Assembly (NCBI RefSeq): GCF_020172085.1
Contig: NZ_JAIVAT010000007.1
Location: forward strand, 744,001-808,000
From: Rossellomorea aquimaris
GTDB lineage: Bacteria; Bacillota; Bacilli; Bacillales; Bacillaceae_B
DNA length: 64,000 nt
Direction: 5' to 3'
In this document: positions 26,927 to 35,898 of the stretch, piece after piece
Position numbering within the stretch: the stretch's first letter is position 1
How the letters are laid out: the number at the start of each line of letters is the position of its first letter
Notes under the pieces: model-generated
What the model was told of the DNA's origin: nothing
The model's database searches: none
What the model saw: the letters and a program-made list of their open reading frames with translations, nothing else
Position numbers and translations under genes: made by a program

Positions 26927-27892
26927 ATGCCTGTCGATTATCACGTACATCTAGAAGAAGGTCCATACTCATTCCGATGGCTTGAACGAACAAGCCGCGC
27001 CTTACAGCATTTCCATCCTGTAAACGAAGGGGTCCACCATCGCAATTGGATACTTGAGAGTTATCATCTTCTGAGTGAAAGATTGGAAGCAGGGCCCTAT
27101 TCATCCAAATGGCTGGACCTGTACTTGCAGAAAGCGAAAGAAAGGAACCTAAAAGAGGTCGGTATTGTCGATCATTTATATCGATTCACTGAAACGAGGG
27201 CCTACTTCGAAAACTATATGGATATCAGCGAAAGTGACTTGGGAAGAAAACAGTATCGGTGGTTGGAGCAGGTGATGACAGAAAGAATGGACGACTTTGT
27301 CGATTTCATCGAAAGACAGAAGTCCAAATGGTCAGATCATGGCATTCAGCTCAAGCTTGGGGTAGAGGCCGACTATTTTCCGGGTTCACGTGACCGGCTG
27401 AAAGAGCTATTATCCAACCATAACTGGGATTATGTGATTGGTTCGGTTCACTTTGTGGATGGATGGGGATTTGATAACCCTGAAGCAATGGAGCGATTTC
27501 ATGAATATGATCTACAGGAACTGTACGGGCGTTTCTTTCACATCGTCGAAGAGGCCATCCGCAGTGAATTATTCGACTTTGTTGCCCACCTCGATAATCT
27601 AAAAGTCTTCAACTTCAGACCTGATGAAGAAAACCTTTTGCCCCATTACCAGAAGATCGCACGTGCATTAGTGGAAACGAATACAGCGACGGAAGTGAAC
27701 GCTGGTTTATTTTATCGCTATCCGATCAAGGAAATGTGCCCGAGCCCACGTTTCTTGAAGGTGCTGGCCGACGCTGGAGTGCGGTTCACTACTTCATCGG
27801 ATTCTCACTATCCGGATGATATTGGATTATATGTGGAGGAAAATACGGAGCGATTAAGGAGCCATGGGATTTCTGAAGTGGCGACTTTTTAA
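26927..27892 (+). CDS. PHP-domain phosphoesterase (histidinol-phosphatase-like)
   Basis: 321 residues with the four PHP metal motifs: HVHLEEGP (His6, His8), GIVDHL, LGVEADYFPG followed by GSVHFVDGW, and AHLDNLKV near the middle, then SSDSHYPDD at the C-terminus. PHP enzymes of this class remove phosphate from histidinol phosphate or other phosphomonoesters. No his genes are present, and the position at the end of a PhoP-box operon argues for an organophosphate substrate. AAGGAGG precedes the ATG. Confidence 0.85.
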   Translation: MPVDYHVHLEEGPYSFRWLERTSRALQHFHPVNEGVHHRNWILESYHLLSERLEAGPYSSKWLDLYLQKAKERNLKEVGIVDHLYRFTETRAYFENYMDISESDLGRKQYRWLEQVMTERMDDFVDFIERQKSKWSDHGIQLKLGVEADYFPGSRDRLKELLSNHNWDYVIGSVHFVDGWGFDNPEAMERFHEYDLQELYGRFFHIVEEAIRSELFDFVAHLDNLKVFNFRPDEENLLPHYQKIARALVETNTATEVNAGLFYRYPIKEMCPSPRFLKVLADAGVRFTTSSDSHYPDDIGLYVEENTERLRSHGISEVATF

Positions 27893-27997
27893 CGTGATAA
27901 ACCTCTGGAGCATCTAGTGAAAAGAACGGGCGACTGTCTGTTATCTGAATGCATTCTACTCATACTCTTAAATCTATTTGTAAGAAAATCTTTCTAA

Positions 27998-28046
27998 GTG
28001 CCTGCCTTCCGTTTTCAATAACGGTGTGGCAGGCTTTTTCTTTTAA
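27998..28046 (+). terminator. Terminator of the PhoP-box operon
   Basis: GCCTGCC..CCGTT/AACGG..GGCAGGC followed by TTTTTCTTTT, about 110 bp after the last gene. Nothing else is seen in 27893-28125. Confidence 0.85.
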
Positions 28047-28125
28047 TATATAGCTCTATTAATTCTCAGCCGTGACCAATTATCTACTCTATGAATATTT
28101 TACTAGTAAAAGGAGGATGCAAAAT

Positions 28126-29292
28126 ATGGTAAAAGCAAGTGGTTTTTTAATCGCATTGGATGATGGTCACGGTCTTGGGACAGCCGGAAAACGGACGCCT
28201 TATATCCCATCGATTGGGAGGCAGATCCAGGAGAATGAGTTTAATGAGAGAGTGACCTACTTTTTGAAGCTTGAATTGGAGAGGTGTGGATTCCGGACGC
28301 TGTTGACGGCTCCGACGGATGCAGATACTCCGCTGAAGTCACGGACGGATGCAGCGAATTCCATGGGGGCAGATGCATTGATATCCAATCATTATAACGC
28401 CTTCGATGGAAAGTTTGATGGTCCAGGAAAGGATGCTGAAGGGCATTCTCTTCATATATATTTCAATGATGCAGAGGACAGGAGACTCGCGGAACATATT
28501 GCGACGTACTTGAAACAGGGAACAAAGCAAGTATACCGTGGAATCATTGAGCAGAACCTTCATATGACAAGAGAGTTCAATGGACCGGCCGTGCTTGTGG
28601 AGAATGGCTTTATGGATAATGAGAGGGAAGCACTTCTCACGTTCAATGAGGATTTTCAACGTGAGACAGCAAGGGAGCAGGCACTGGGGATTTGTGATTT
28701 CTTCGGAGTTCCGTATGCGGCTGCAGGAAACGGAGGACCAGTGGGAACACCGCCTGATACAGGTGGGACAAGCAATGATCCTGTTGCCGGCAAGCGGGTC
28801 GAGAGCATCTACAAAGGTGCAGAGGGGCTTGATTTTTATAGTTGTCCGACATTCGATGATAGGTATCGTGCAGGGACATTGAAGTTCGGATATGGGTTTC
28901 CGACGATCGTGAGGAATTTGAAAGTCGAGGGAGCCGACATGTATGAGGTCAAGAACTCCAGGGGATATGTGTATTACGTAACGGCCTCTCCTCTATTTGT
29001 GAAAGTGGAAGGGAGTAGTCAATCATCTGGAGGAACAGCATCGCCGCCTGCAACGGGTGGACCGATTGCCATCGGGGAACTCACCATCATAGGAGTAGCA
29101 AATGCCGCCATCATTCAGGATCGCCCTGATCGATTGACATCCAAAAACCTCGGCACCATCAGAAAAGGAAGGAACATCCCAGTCACGGGGTCCGTGAAAG
29201 GGAAAAACAGCAGCTCAGGCTACTGGGAAGTCATCTACAACGGAAAAAGAGCCTATGTCACAGGTGAATTTGGCCGTTACAAAGCTTATTAA
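28126..29292 (+). CDS. N-acetylmuramoyl-L-alanine amidase with C-terminal SH3-like domains
   Basis: 388 residues. The amidase_3 catalytic domain (about 5-190) has the zinc residues in LDDGHGLGT (His15), ENEFNERV, SNHYNAFDG and the catalytic Glu in VENGFMDN. A Gly/Thr/Pro linker (about 197-220) and two SH3-like wall-binding units follow (about 222-300 and 325-388). There is no signal peptide, as in phage endolysins and some spore or autolytic amidases, but no phage gene is near. AAAAGGAGG precedes ATG at 28126. Confidence 0.88.
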   Translation: MVKASGFLIALDDGHGLGTAGKRTPYIPSIGRQIQENEFNERVTYFLKLELERCGFRTLLTAPTDADTPLKSRTDAANSMGADALISNHYNAFDGKFDGPGKDAEGHSLHIYFNDAEDRRLAEHIATYLKQGTKQVYRGIIEQNLHMTREFNGPAVLVENGFMDNEREALLTFNEDFQRETAREQALGICDFFGVPYAAAGNGGPVGTPPDTGGTSNDPVAGKRVESIYKGAEGLDFYSCPTFDDRYRAGTLKFGYGFPTIVRNLKVEGADMYEVKNSRGYVYYVTASPLFVKVEGSSQSSGGTASPPATGGPIAIGELTIIGVANAAIIQDRPDRLTSKNLGTIRKGRNIPVTGSVKGKNSSSGYWEVIYNGKRAYVTGEFGRYKAY

Positions 29293-29294
29293 TG

Positions 29295-29315
29295 TGGGAC
29301 GGAGGGACAGGTTCA
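29295..29315. repeat. TGGGACGGAGGGACAGGTTCA gene-end word, copy 1
   Basis: Begins two bases after the amidase stop. The reverse complement recurs with one mismatch at 45685-45705, again next to a stop codon. A related word (GAGGGACGGACCT) marks other gene ends here. Confidence 0.6.
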
Positions 29316-29337
29316 TTGTCCTGATTTCATTAAATGC

Positions 29338-29384
29338 AAAAAAGCCTTGATCCATATTCTTGAATGGATCAAGGCTTTTTTTGG
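29338..29384. terminator. Bidirectional terminator, amidase / LysE
   Basis: AAAAAGCCTTGATCCAT/ATGGATCAAGGCTTTTTTT, long perfect stem with A and T runs on both sides, between convergent genes. Confidence 0.92.
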
Positions 29385-29400
29385 TGGCAGCGGTCTTTCC

Positions 29401-30015
29401 CTATGCTACACGTGTTTGGAAGGCAAGTCTCAGTCCAAGACTGATATACACGATACCGATCCCTTTCCCCAGCCAATTCGTTTTGGGTTTGCTCTTAAGG
29501 AAGAAAGCCCCCCCTAACGCCGTGGACAGGAATACAAGGGTAGAGGTATACAAGATGCTCATCAGGACAAAGGTTAGCCCCAACATGAGAAGCTGTACGT
29601 TGACTGGAAGGCCATCATTTTGTACGAACTGCGGTAAAAAGGCTAGGAAAAATAAGGCTGTCTTGGGATTGAGCAGTTCGATGACCAATGCCTGGCGAAA
29701 GGAGAGGTCCTTCCCTTGTTGTACTACAGGCTTATCTTCTTTTTCTGTTTTTTGAATGAACGCCTTCACACCAAGAAAAATCAAATACGCGGCCCCAACA
29801 TATTTCACTATTTCAAAGGCAAGTGCTGAGGTCATTAGAATGGCAGAAAGTCCTACTACCGCTGCGATTGTATGAATGAAATCGCCAACCGCAATCCCGA
29901 GGGCCGTAAGCAGTCCGCTTTTCTTTCCGCCTTTCATTGTTTGTGAGACAGTAATGAAAACGGCCGGTCCAGGGATCAGGAACATCATGAGTACGATGAG
30001 GATAAAGGTTAGCAT
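29401..30015 (-). CDS. LysE/RhtB-family amino-acid exporter
   Basis: 204 residues with five to six membrane helices. The LysE family start FLIPGPAVFITVSQTMKGGK and LLNPKTALFFLAFLPQFV are visible. ATG at 30015 lies ten bases after AAGGAG; longer in-frame starts overlap that site. Exports an amino acid or derivative; substrate unknown. Confidence 0.9.
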   Translation of the reverse strand: MLTFILIVLMMFLIPGPAVFITVSQTMKGGKKSGLLTALGIAVGDFIHTIAAVVGLSAILMTSALAFEIVKYVGAAYLIFLGVKAFIQKTEKEDKPVVQQGKDLSFRQALVIELLNPKTALFFLAFLPQFVQNDGLPVNVQLLMLGLTFVLMSILYTSTLVFLSTALGGAFFLKSKPKTNWLGKGIGIVYISLGLRLAFQTRVA

Positions 30016-30192
30016 TGCATTCACGCTCCTTCTGTTATTTTCTATCATAATCTATTTTCCGATCAAATGTTGTCATTTAATGAAATTTTATAAGATTCGA
30101 ATTCACTACCGCTTCCCATGTCCTTGTTGCATTCCCTATTCATTTTTAATAAAGTATAGAGTTAGAGAGCATTTTGAAGGAGGACGCAGAAA

Positions 30193-31581
30193 TTGTCGAA
30201 TATCAAACCAGAAACGATGGTTGCTACTATAGAAGAACTAGATTCAAAAGGGTCTGGACAGGCTGTGATTTGGCGTGAGAATGAACTTGGAAATCCAAAG
30301 AAGTTGAGACTCACGATCCCTCAGACCCTTCTGGGTGAAAAGGTGAAAGTGACCGTCGACCAGCCTGACCGCAGAAGACGGAAGGCTATGGCAGATGAAA
30401 TCCTGGAAACGAATCCCGAACGTATCGCCCCGCCTTGTCCGCATTTTGAACGCTGCGGAGGATGTGTTTGGCAGCATTGGGATTACGAAGGTCAGCTGAA
30501 GCATAAAACCGATCATGTGAAAAAAGCGCTAAAAGAACAGGGCTATGATCCCGCTCTTGTACGAGACACGATGGGAATGGACAACCCGTGGCGTTACCGC
30601 AATAAAATGGAGTTTACCTTCTCACCAGAGGGCGCCCTTGGTTTGCATGAACAGGGGAATTTCCGTAAAATCATTTCTCTTGAAACGTGTCTGATCGCGA
30701 GTGAAGAAATGGTCGAAGCGACCATGGAAGTTGCCGACTGGGCGAAGGATCATGCTTTGCAGGGGTATGATAAGGATAAGCATGAAGGGTTGTTGCGCCA
30801 TTTGATGGTACGCCAATCATTTGCGACAGGTGAATTGATGCTTGCCGTTTTCGCTACGGAGGCACCTGATGCCCACTCAGAAGCCGTTGACGATTTAATG
30901 AGACGTGTCAATGAGAAATTTCCGCATGTGAAGAGTTTATTATGGCTTGAAAATACGGCGTGGGCAGACCGTACCCAGGCAGAGGAAATCCATCTGTTGG
31001 CCGGTCGTGATTTCATTTATGATGAAATGGACGGTTATCGTTTCCGCCTTTGGTTCGATACGTTCTTCCAGACGAATCCGACTCAGGCACAGAAGCTTGT
31101 GGACCTGGCGATTGAAATGGGACAGCCGAAGGAAACGGAAAAGATGATCGATCTCTTCTGCGGAGTGGGGACGTTCTCCCTTCCATTTGCAAGCAGAGTA
31201 GGGACATTAGCAGGTATCGAAATTGTCGAAAGCTCCATTGAATCGGCGAAGAGGAACGCCAGTGATAATGGAATTTCCAACACGACGTTCCTGGCGAAGG
31301 ATGCACGTAAAGGAATCGATCAGATGCTCGAGAGCTTCGGTCATCCGCAGCTGTTGATGCTGGATCCGCCGCGTTCTGGTGCCGGTGGTAAAGTGATGAG
31401 ACGGATCGGACGTGCAAAACCAGAGCGCATCGTGTATGTTTCTTGTAATCCTGATACGTTCGCAACGGACATCAAGGAACTAGAGCCATTCGGCTACACA
31501 CTCGATGCCGTTCAACCAGTTGATTTATTCCCGCATACCGTGCACGTAGAATGTGTCGCAACACTGACATTGAATTCATAA
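30193..31581 (+). CDS. rlmD: 23S rRNA (uracil-C5) methyltransferase, RlmD/RlmCD (RumA family)
   Basis: 462 residues. An N-terminal TRAM domain (about 5-65), a 4Fe-4S motif with Cys82, Cys88 and Cys91 (CPHFERCGGC) and a fourth Cys in ETCLIAS, then the SAM domain (DLFCGVGTFSLP) and the catalytic Cys in VSCNPDTFA. It methylates uracil in 23S rRNA with SAM. TTG start after GAAGGAGGACGCAGAAA. Monocistronic. Confidence 0.93.
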   Translation: MSNIKPETMVATIEELDSKGSGQAVIWRENELGNPKKLRLTIPQTLLGEKVKVTVDQPDRRRRKAMADEILETNPERIAPPCPHFERCGGCVWQHWDYEGQLKHKTDHVKKALKEQGYDPALVRDTMGMDNPWRYRNKMEFTFSPEGALGLHEQGNFRKIISLETCLIASEEMVEATMEVADWAKDHALQGYDKDKHEGLLRHLMVRQSFATGELMLAVFATEAPDAHSEAVDDLMRRVNEKFPHVKSLLWLENTAWADRTQAEEIHLLAGRDFIYDEMDGYRFRLWFDTFFQTNPTQAQKLVDLAIEMGQPKETEKMIDLFCGVGTFSLPFASRVGTLAGIEIVESSIESAKRNASDNGISNTTFLAKDARKGIDQMLESFGHPQLLMLDPPRSGAGGKVMRRIGRAKPERIVYVSCNPDTFATDIKELEPFGYTLDAVQPVDLFPHTVHVECVATLTLNS

Positions 31582-31607
31582 AAGGGCTGAAAACGTGCCC
31601 AAATGTA

Positions 31608-31645
31608 AACCCCTGACCCGATTAATCGGGTCAGGGGTTTTTTTG
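31608..31645 (+). terminator. Terminator of rlmD
   Basis: AACCCCTGACCCGATT/AATCGGGTCAGGGGTT with seven T. Confidence 0.92.
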
Positions 31646-31710
31646 GAGGGACGGACCTCTAAAACATGCTTCAAGTGAGAATTTCAGTGAAGTTTAGAGG
31701 TCCGTCCCTC
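31646..31710. repeat. GAGGGACGGACCTCT inverted pair
   Basis: GAGGGACGGACCTCTAAA (31646-31663) faces its exact complement TTTAGAGGTCCGTCCCTC (31693-31710) with an inner imperfect stem. It lies between the ends of rlmD and the convergent lipoprotein gene. One of the copies of a word recurring through the window. Confidence 0.8.
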
Positions 31711-31721
31711 ATATAAGAGCT

Positions 31722-32315
31722 TCACTTTAACGGCCTTGATTTGTTTGGGGTGTTGGTGAGATTCCATTTGGCGCCGTCTCCGTTTGGATCGGTGATGCTT
31801 ACAATTGGTGCGATTTTGATCATCCCTGAGAGGGTGTTTTCGTTGTATTCGAAATCGAAATAGCCGATGTTGAGGGCGATGTCTTCACCCCAGAATCCGT
31901 AGATTTCCTGAATCTTGGATTTTTGGATAGCGGGGTTAAAGATGACCTCCAACTTGTAGCGGGAATCCGGATTGACTCGGTCTACCTTGATCTTGAAATT
32001 TCCCTTCTCGTCCACTACTCCGGTACTTTCCGTGACGTATTCTTCACTTTCTTCCCCCTGCCAGTTGATGACCCTGGCATAAGGTTCGAATTGAGTGTAA
32101 TCTTTCAGACCGGCAAACATGATACTATCCTCGGGTAAGTTGGATTTCCCTTCAACGATGAGTTCGTCTCCTTGCAGAAGGACGGTACCGGATAAGTCAA
32201 TCCTGACCCCTGATGGAGTTGCCGGTTTTTCAGGCAGTTCCGTTGCCATTTCAACACGGCAACCGGTTAGTAACATGAGACATACAGACAAAATGAACAT
32301 CAGTCGATTTCTCAA
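31722..32315 (-). CDS. Lipoprotein linked to permease pair B
   Basis: 197 residues. Lipoprotein signal with lipobox LLTGC (Cys19), then a beta-rich mature part. It is the third gene of a unit with two permeases; its start overlaps the preceding permease stop by 4 bp. It does not look like a solute-binding protein, being too short. Function unknown. Confidence 0.75.
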   Translation of the reverse strand: MRNRLMFILSVCLMLLTGCRVEMATELPEKPATPSGVRIDLSGTVLLQGDELIVEGKSNLPEDSIMFAGLKDYTQFEPYARVINWQGEESEEYVTESTGVVDEKGNFKIKVDRVNPDSRYKLEVIFNPAIQKSKIQEIYGFWGEDIALNIGYFDFEYNENTLSGMIKIAPIVSITDPNGDGAKWNLTNTPNKSRPLK

Positions 32316-33337
32316 TGGAACCCCTCCTTTGAACCGTCCGTGAACGAAAAAGGGTCTTCAAGCCTTGAACGAGATGCCGGCTTATTAGAAGAGGTCCGTC
32401 CCTCCCTGGCAGGAATCGTCTCTTCCAAAAGGACCTCTTTAAGAAATCTGGTGATTTCATTGATGCAAAAGATTGAAATGGCAAAAAAGGCGAGGGGTGT
32501 CAGCACTAGCCATGTATGAAGAAAGACCATTTGGATATTGATGCTCATCGTCGCCGCCCATTCATTTGTATAAGAGAAGTATTCCGGAATATGCTCCATG
32601 ATCCCGAATTCCTCTGTTTTCAATCCGCCTAGGCAGATGTGAAGCACCCCAAGTTGAATAAGTAAGTAAAGGGTCTGGGATACCTGTTCAGAAAACATGA
32701 CCAGGGCATGGCGGCTGAATTGAGGGCGTAAATGCTGTTTAATGATATGAAACCTGGTTGCGCCGATTTGTCTAGAGACAGAAATAAAATCATTCTTCAA
32801 ATATTCCTTCATTTCTTCTCCCAAGTACATTCCCAATGATGGGATGACAATGAGGGCTATGACCACGACTTCAATAATCAGAAATTGAAACGAATACATC
32901 GCTCCCGCTTCAAAGGCGAGCTGAAGAGGAGTGAGGAGTACGAAGGCAATGATGGCAAGGGGAATGAAATTGAATGTATCCCCGACACCCTTGATCATCT
33001 GTCTCACCCAATTTGGAAGAAACGCGTACAGTATCCCGAACAGAAAGCCGCCTACCATGCGAAGAAGCGCAATGACAATCGCTGACAGCAGCGTATATTT
33101 TGCACCCGCAAGAAGTATATAAAATAAATTCCTTCCAAGTTTATCACTTCCGAGAGGCATCATTTCCTCCAAGGAATAAGGAGGATCCGCTATTACTCTT
33201 CCAGAACCATCCTTTAAATAAGGAGGCCCGGGCTCAAGAAGATTCGGAAAAAGGTAAGGAACGATAAAGCTCGATGAGAGCAACATCAGCAGAAAACCGA
33301 GTGGCAGCCAAAATCTCATTGATTTCAAGATTTTCAT
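32312..33337 (-). CDS. OppC-like ABC permease, orphan pair B, subunit 2
   Basis: 341 residues, paralogous to 10309-11325: same N-terminal helix, the box PPYSLEEMMPLGSDKLGRNL, and the EAA-like loop SRQIGATRFHIIKQHLRPQF. ATG at 33337 follows GAGAGGAGG; the upstream ATG at 33364 overlaps the partner and has no site. The C-terminal tail contains the repeated word (AGAGGTCCGTCCCTC, 32390-32404), read as part of REGRTSS. No ATPase is adjacent. Confidence 0.8.
   Translation of the reverse strand: MKILKSMRFWLPLGFLLMLLSSSFIVPYLFPNLLEPGPPYLKDGSGRVIADPPYSLEEMMPLGSDKLGRNLFYILLAGAKYTLLSAIVIALLRMVGGFLFGILYAFLPNWVRQMIKGVGDTFNFIPLAIIAFVLLTPLQLAFEAGAMYSFQFLIIEVVVIALIVIPSLGMYLGEEMKEYLKNDFISVSRQIGATRFHIIKQHLRPQFSRHALVMFSEQVSQTLYLLIQLGVLHICLGGLKTEEFGIMEHIPEYFSYTNEWAATMSINIQMVFLHTWLVLTPLAFFAISIFCINEITRFLKEVLLEETIPAREGRTSSNKPASRSRLEDPFSFTDGSKEGFH
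32390..32404. repeat. GAGGGACGGACCTCT word inside a coding sequence
   Basis: AGAGGTCCGTCCCTC, the same 15-mer as in the intergenic palindrome at 31646-31710, lies within the C-terminal codons of the permease gene. Confidence 0.8.
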
Positions 33338-34239
33338 GAGCCGACCTCCTCTCCGGACAGCCATTTCTTAAGGATGACAGCCCCTAATGTAAATACGACG
33401 AAAAACGGTATGTAAATCATCATCATCCCGATGAAGAACGCGATGGGAGTATTGATTGACATATCGAGAAGTACATTCATAAACCCATTGATATTAAAAA
33501 GGATTTCGATGATCAACAGGTTTGAGAGCATCAGCAGGAATATCGGCTTGATATGATAATAGAAATGGACCCATACATTACGGAACAGATGAACCCATAT
33601 CGTATAAGCCTTTGAAAATCCTTTAGAATAGGAATACTCTACATATGGTTTCTCTTGTTCTTCACGAAGCTGAAACAAGAAATGTTTTGTTAAAAAGGCA
33701 ATTGGCATGATGGCAAGACAAACGATGGGAAGCATATAGATTTTTTCATCGCCAAGTGTATAAATATCAAACAACAGAATATCGGTCTTCTTGAAAAACC
33801 AGATAATGAACAGCTGAATGAATACGATGATCATGACATCCGGCAGTGAGTCCAGGGAATCCAGGATTCGAAAGCAAATGCGATATACTTTCTTTGGCAG
33901 AAACATAAACAAGTAGCTTAACAGAGAAGAAGTAATGGCAGCCAGAAAGAAGGAGAGTAACAAGAGTAAAAACGAATAACCGAATAGTTGAAAGAATATC
34001 GGATAAATCGGATAGCTTTTGAAGTCCATCGGATCGCCTATCCTGATGATGATGGAGCCAGGATCCAGAAGTTCACGCCCCATTTCCTGCAGGGTTTGAA
34101 GGTACCTACCCAACATGATCACTAATTCATCATCGTAGTCGAGCAGTGAACCTGCTCCGCTGAAAAGGAATAGCCCGATACAGGTGAGCACAAATTGCAT
34201 GGGAAGACCTATGAAATGAATTTTTTTCAGTAGAGACAC
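33334..34239 (-). CDS. OppB-like ABC permease, orphan pair B, subunit 1
   Basis: 301 residues, about six membrane helices, with the EAA-like loop YVEYSYSKGFSKAYTIWVHL, paralogous to 9443-10312. GTG at 34239 is preferred since AGAGG lies six bases upstream; a TTG at 34245 would abut that site. Overlaps subunit 2 by 4 bp. First gene of a three-gene unit with its own promoter. Confidence 0.8.
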   Translation of the reverse strand: MSLLKKIHFIGLPMQFVLTCIGLFLFSGAGSLLDYDDELVIMLGRYLQTLQEMGRELLDPGSIIIRIGDPMDFKSYPIYPIFFQLFGYSFLLLLLSFFLAAITSSLLSYLFMFLPKKVYRICFRILDSLDSLPDVMIIVFIQLFIIWFFKKTDILLFDIYTLGDEKIYMLPIVCLAIMPIAFLTKHFLFQLREEQEKPYVEYSYSKGFSKAYTIWVHLFRNVWVHFYYHIKPIFLLMLSNLLIIEILFNINGFMNVLLDMSINTPIAFFIGMMMIYIPFFVVFTLGAVILKKWLSGEEVGS

Positions 34240-34259
34240 CCCCAACCTCTTTTAGGTTT

Positions 34260-34288
34260 AGTATAACTTTGTATTACAAAAAATTCAA
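34260..34288 (-). promoter_or_regulatory. SigA-type promoter of permease pair B
   Basis: On the minus strand TTGAAT (34288-34283), 17 bp, TATACT (34265-34260). Confidence 0.65.
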
Positions 34289-34400
34289 AATAATTTTAAT
34301 TTTTACAATAATGTTAATTAACTGGGATGCTGCGTTTTGCATAGTAATCCAAGCTGAGGAAAACCTTACTAGTATGTGAACCATACGAAAGGGTGATGGA

Positions 34401-35795
34401 ATGAAAGACGAGCATTTATTGACCCAGACGGTTGCTCATCATCAACACAAGAAACGTAAGAAACGGGAGGGGACAAAGCTAAGCTGGTGGCAGCTTTCCC
34501 TGATCGGAATCGGGTCCGTCATTGGTGCAGGGTTCTTCCTCGGGACGGGGTTATCGATTAAGACAGCCGGACCTTCCATCCTGATTGATTATGTCATCGC
34601 TGGTGTGACTGCCTATTTTGTGTTCAGTGCCCTGGCGGAAATGATCACAAATGATCCCCAAAAAGGGACATTCCGCATATACGCCCAGAAAGCGTTTGGG
34701 CACTCTTTCGGGTTTATCTCCGGATGGATGTACTGGTTGTCCGGAATTTTAATCATGTCCAGTGAAATCGTGGCGTTGTCGACGTTCACTCAATTTTGGT
34801 TTGCGCATGTTCCGTTATGGATTTTTTCTGTCATCTATGCTGCCCTTGGGTTTGCTATCAACCTCTTGGGTGCAAGCAACTTTGGGAGGATCGAATCGGT
34901 CTTTGCTGTGATTAAATTATCTACTTTGCTGATTTTTATTGTGTTTGGAGCCCTTTTATTCTTTCATATCATCACTCCATCTGAACTTGCTTCAGCCAAG
35001 AGTGCAGGCATCTTGCCTTTTATGCCCGAGGGGATCAAGGGGACGTGGGCTGCGTTGATATTTGTGTTTTTCTCGTTTGGGGGGATTGCGGTTCTCGGAA
35101 TTGCGTCCAATGAATTGAGGGAGAAAAAAGACGTTCCGAAGGCAGGGAAGGGGACATTGATCTCACTCGTGACGGTGTATGTATTTTCCTTGTTTTTCAT
35201 CCTGAGCATGGTATCCTGGACTGAGATCAATGAAACGGAAAGTCCGTTTGTCACGGCGCTATCGGCTTATCACATCCCGTTCCTTGATTCAATCTTTAAC
35301 ATCATCATTATTAGTGCTGCCTTCTCGACGATGGTGGGAGCTCTCTTCTCCATCACGAATGTCATGATTTCTCTTGCTGTGGATGGGGATGCACCGAAGG
35401 GATTCGCGGAAAAAAATGACCGGGGTGTGGCGGTGAAGTCCCTGATGATCACTGCGGTGGGACTCGGGATATCGATCCTGTTTTCATTTCTTCTGCCCAA
35501 TGAAGTGTATGAATATATTACGACGGCAGCTGGTGTGATGTTGATCCTGAACTGGGTGATCATCCTTGTGTCCCATATCAAGCTTCATCCTTCCTATGAT
35601 GCTTCGAATGGGAAGTTTAAGATGTATGGCTACCCATTCACTTCTTATATCGGAATAGGACTGATTGTTCTCGCGATTTCAGGGGCAATGGTACATCCAA
35701 ATCAGCGGATTGGATTGTTCATTTCAATGGGATTGATCCTTGTGATCTACTTGTCTTATTGGGGTGTCTTCCGCAGGGGCCAAAAAGGACATTAA
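34401..35795 (+). CDS. APC-family amino-acid permease
   Basis: 464 residues, about 12 membrane helices. The family's helix-1 motif GIGSVIGAGFFLGTG (about 36-50) and the helix-6 region FFSFGGIAVLGIASNE are clear. Proton-coupled amino-acid uptake is the family role; the substrate cannot be read. The His/Lys-rich N-terminus is cytoplasmic. Confidence 0.9.
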   Translation: MKDEHLLTQTVAHHQHKKRKKREGTKLSWWQLSLIGIGSVIGAGFFLGTGLSIKTAGPSILIDYVIAGVTAYFVFSALAEMITNDPQKGTFRIYAQKAFGHSFGFISGWMYWLSGILIMSSEIVALSTFTQFWFAHVPLWIFSVIYAALGFAINLLGASNFGRIESVFAVIKLSTLLIFIVFGALLFFHIITPSELASAKSAGILPFMPEGIKGTWAALIFVFFSFGGIAVLGIASNELREKKDVPKAGKGTLISLVTVYVFSLFFILSMVSWTEINETESPFVTALSAYHIPFLDSIFNIIIISAAFSTMVGALFSITNVMISLAVDGDAPKGFAEKNDRGVAVKSLMITAVGLGISILFSFLLPNEVYEYITTAAGVMLILNWVIILVSHIKLHPSYDASNGKFKMYGYPFTSYIGIGLIVLAISGAMVHPNQRIGLFISMGLILVIYLSYWGVFRRGQKGH

Positions 35796-35837
35796 GGGAC
35801 TGGAGCGTTATAATGAAAGGGAGATAAAAGAATTTCA

Positions 35838-35872
35838 CAAAAAATCAAAGGTTATCTATGATTTTTTGTTTT
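35838..35872 (+). terminator. Probable terminator of the APC permease gene
   Basis: AAAAAATCA/TGATTTTTT stem followed by GTTTTATTTTT. Confidence 0.65.
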
Positions 35873-35898
35873 ATTTTTGAAAAGGAGGAGATGACACG

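Noticed and set aside
26927-27892. PHP protein as the histidine-pathway histidinol phosphatase
   Set aside because: No his genes in view and it ends a PhoP-box ABC operon; the family is broad, so a different phosphoester is more likely, though not proved.
28126-29292. Amidase as part of a prophage lysis module
   Set aside because: No holin, structural or integrase gene nearby; flanking genes are ordinary chromosomal ones.
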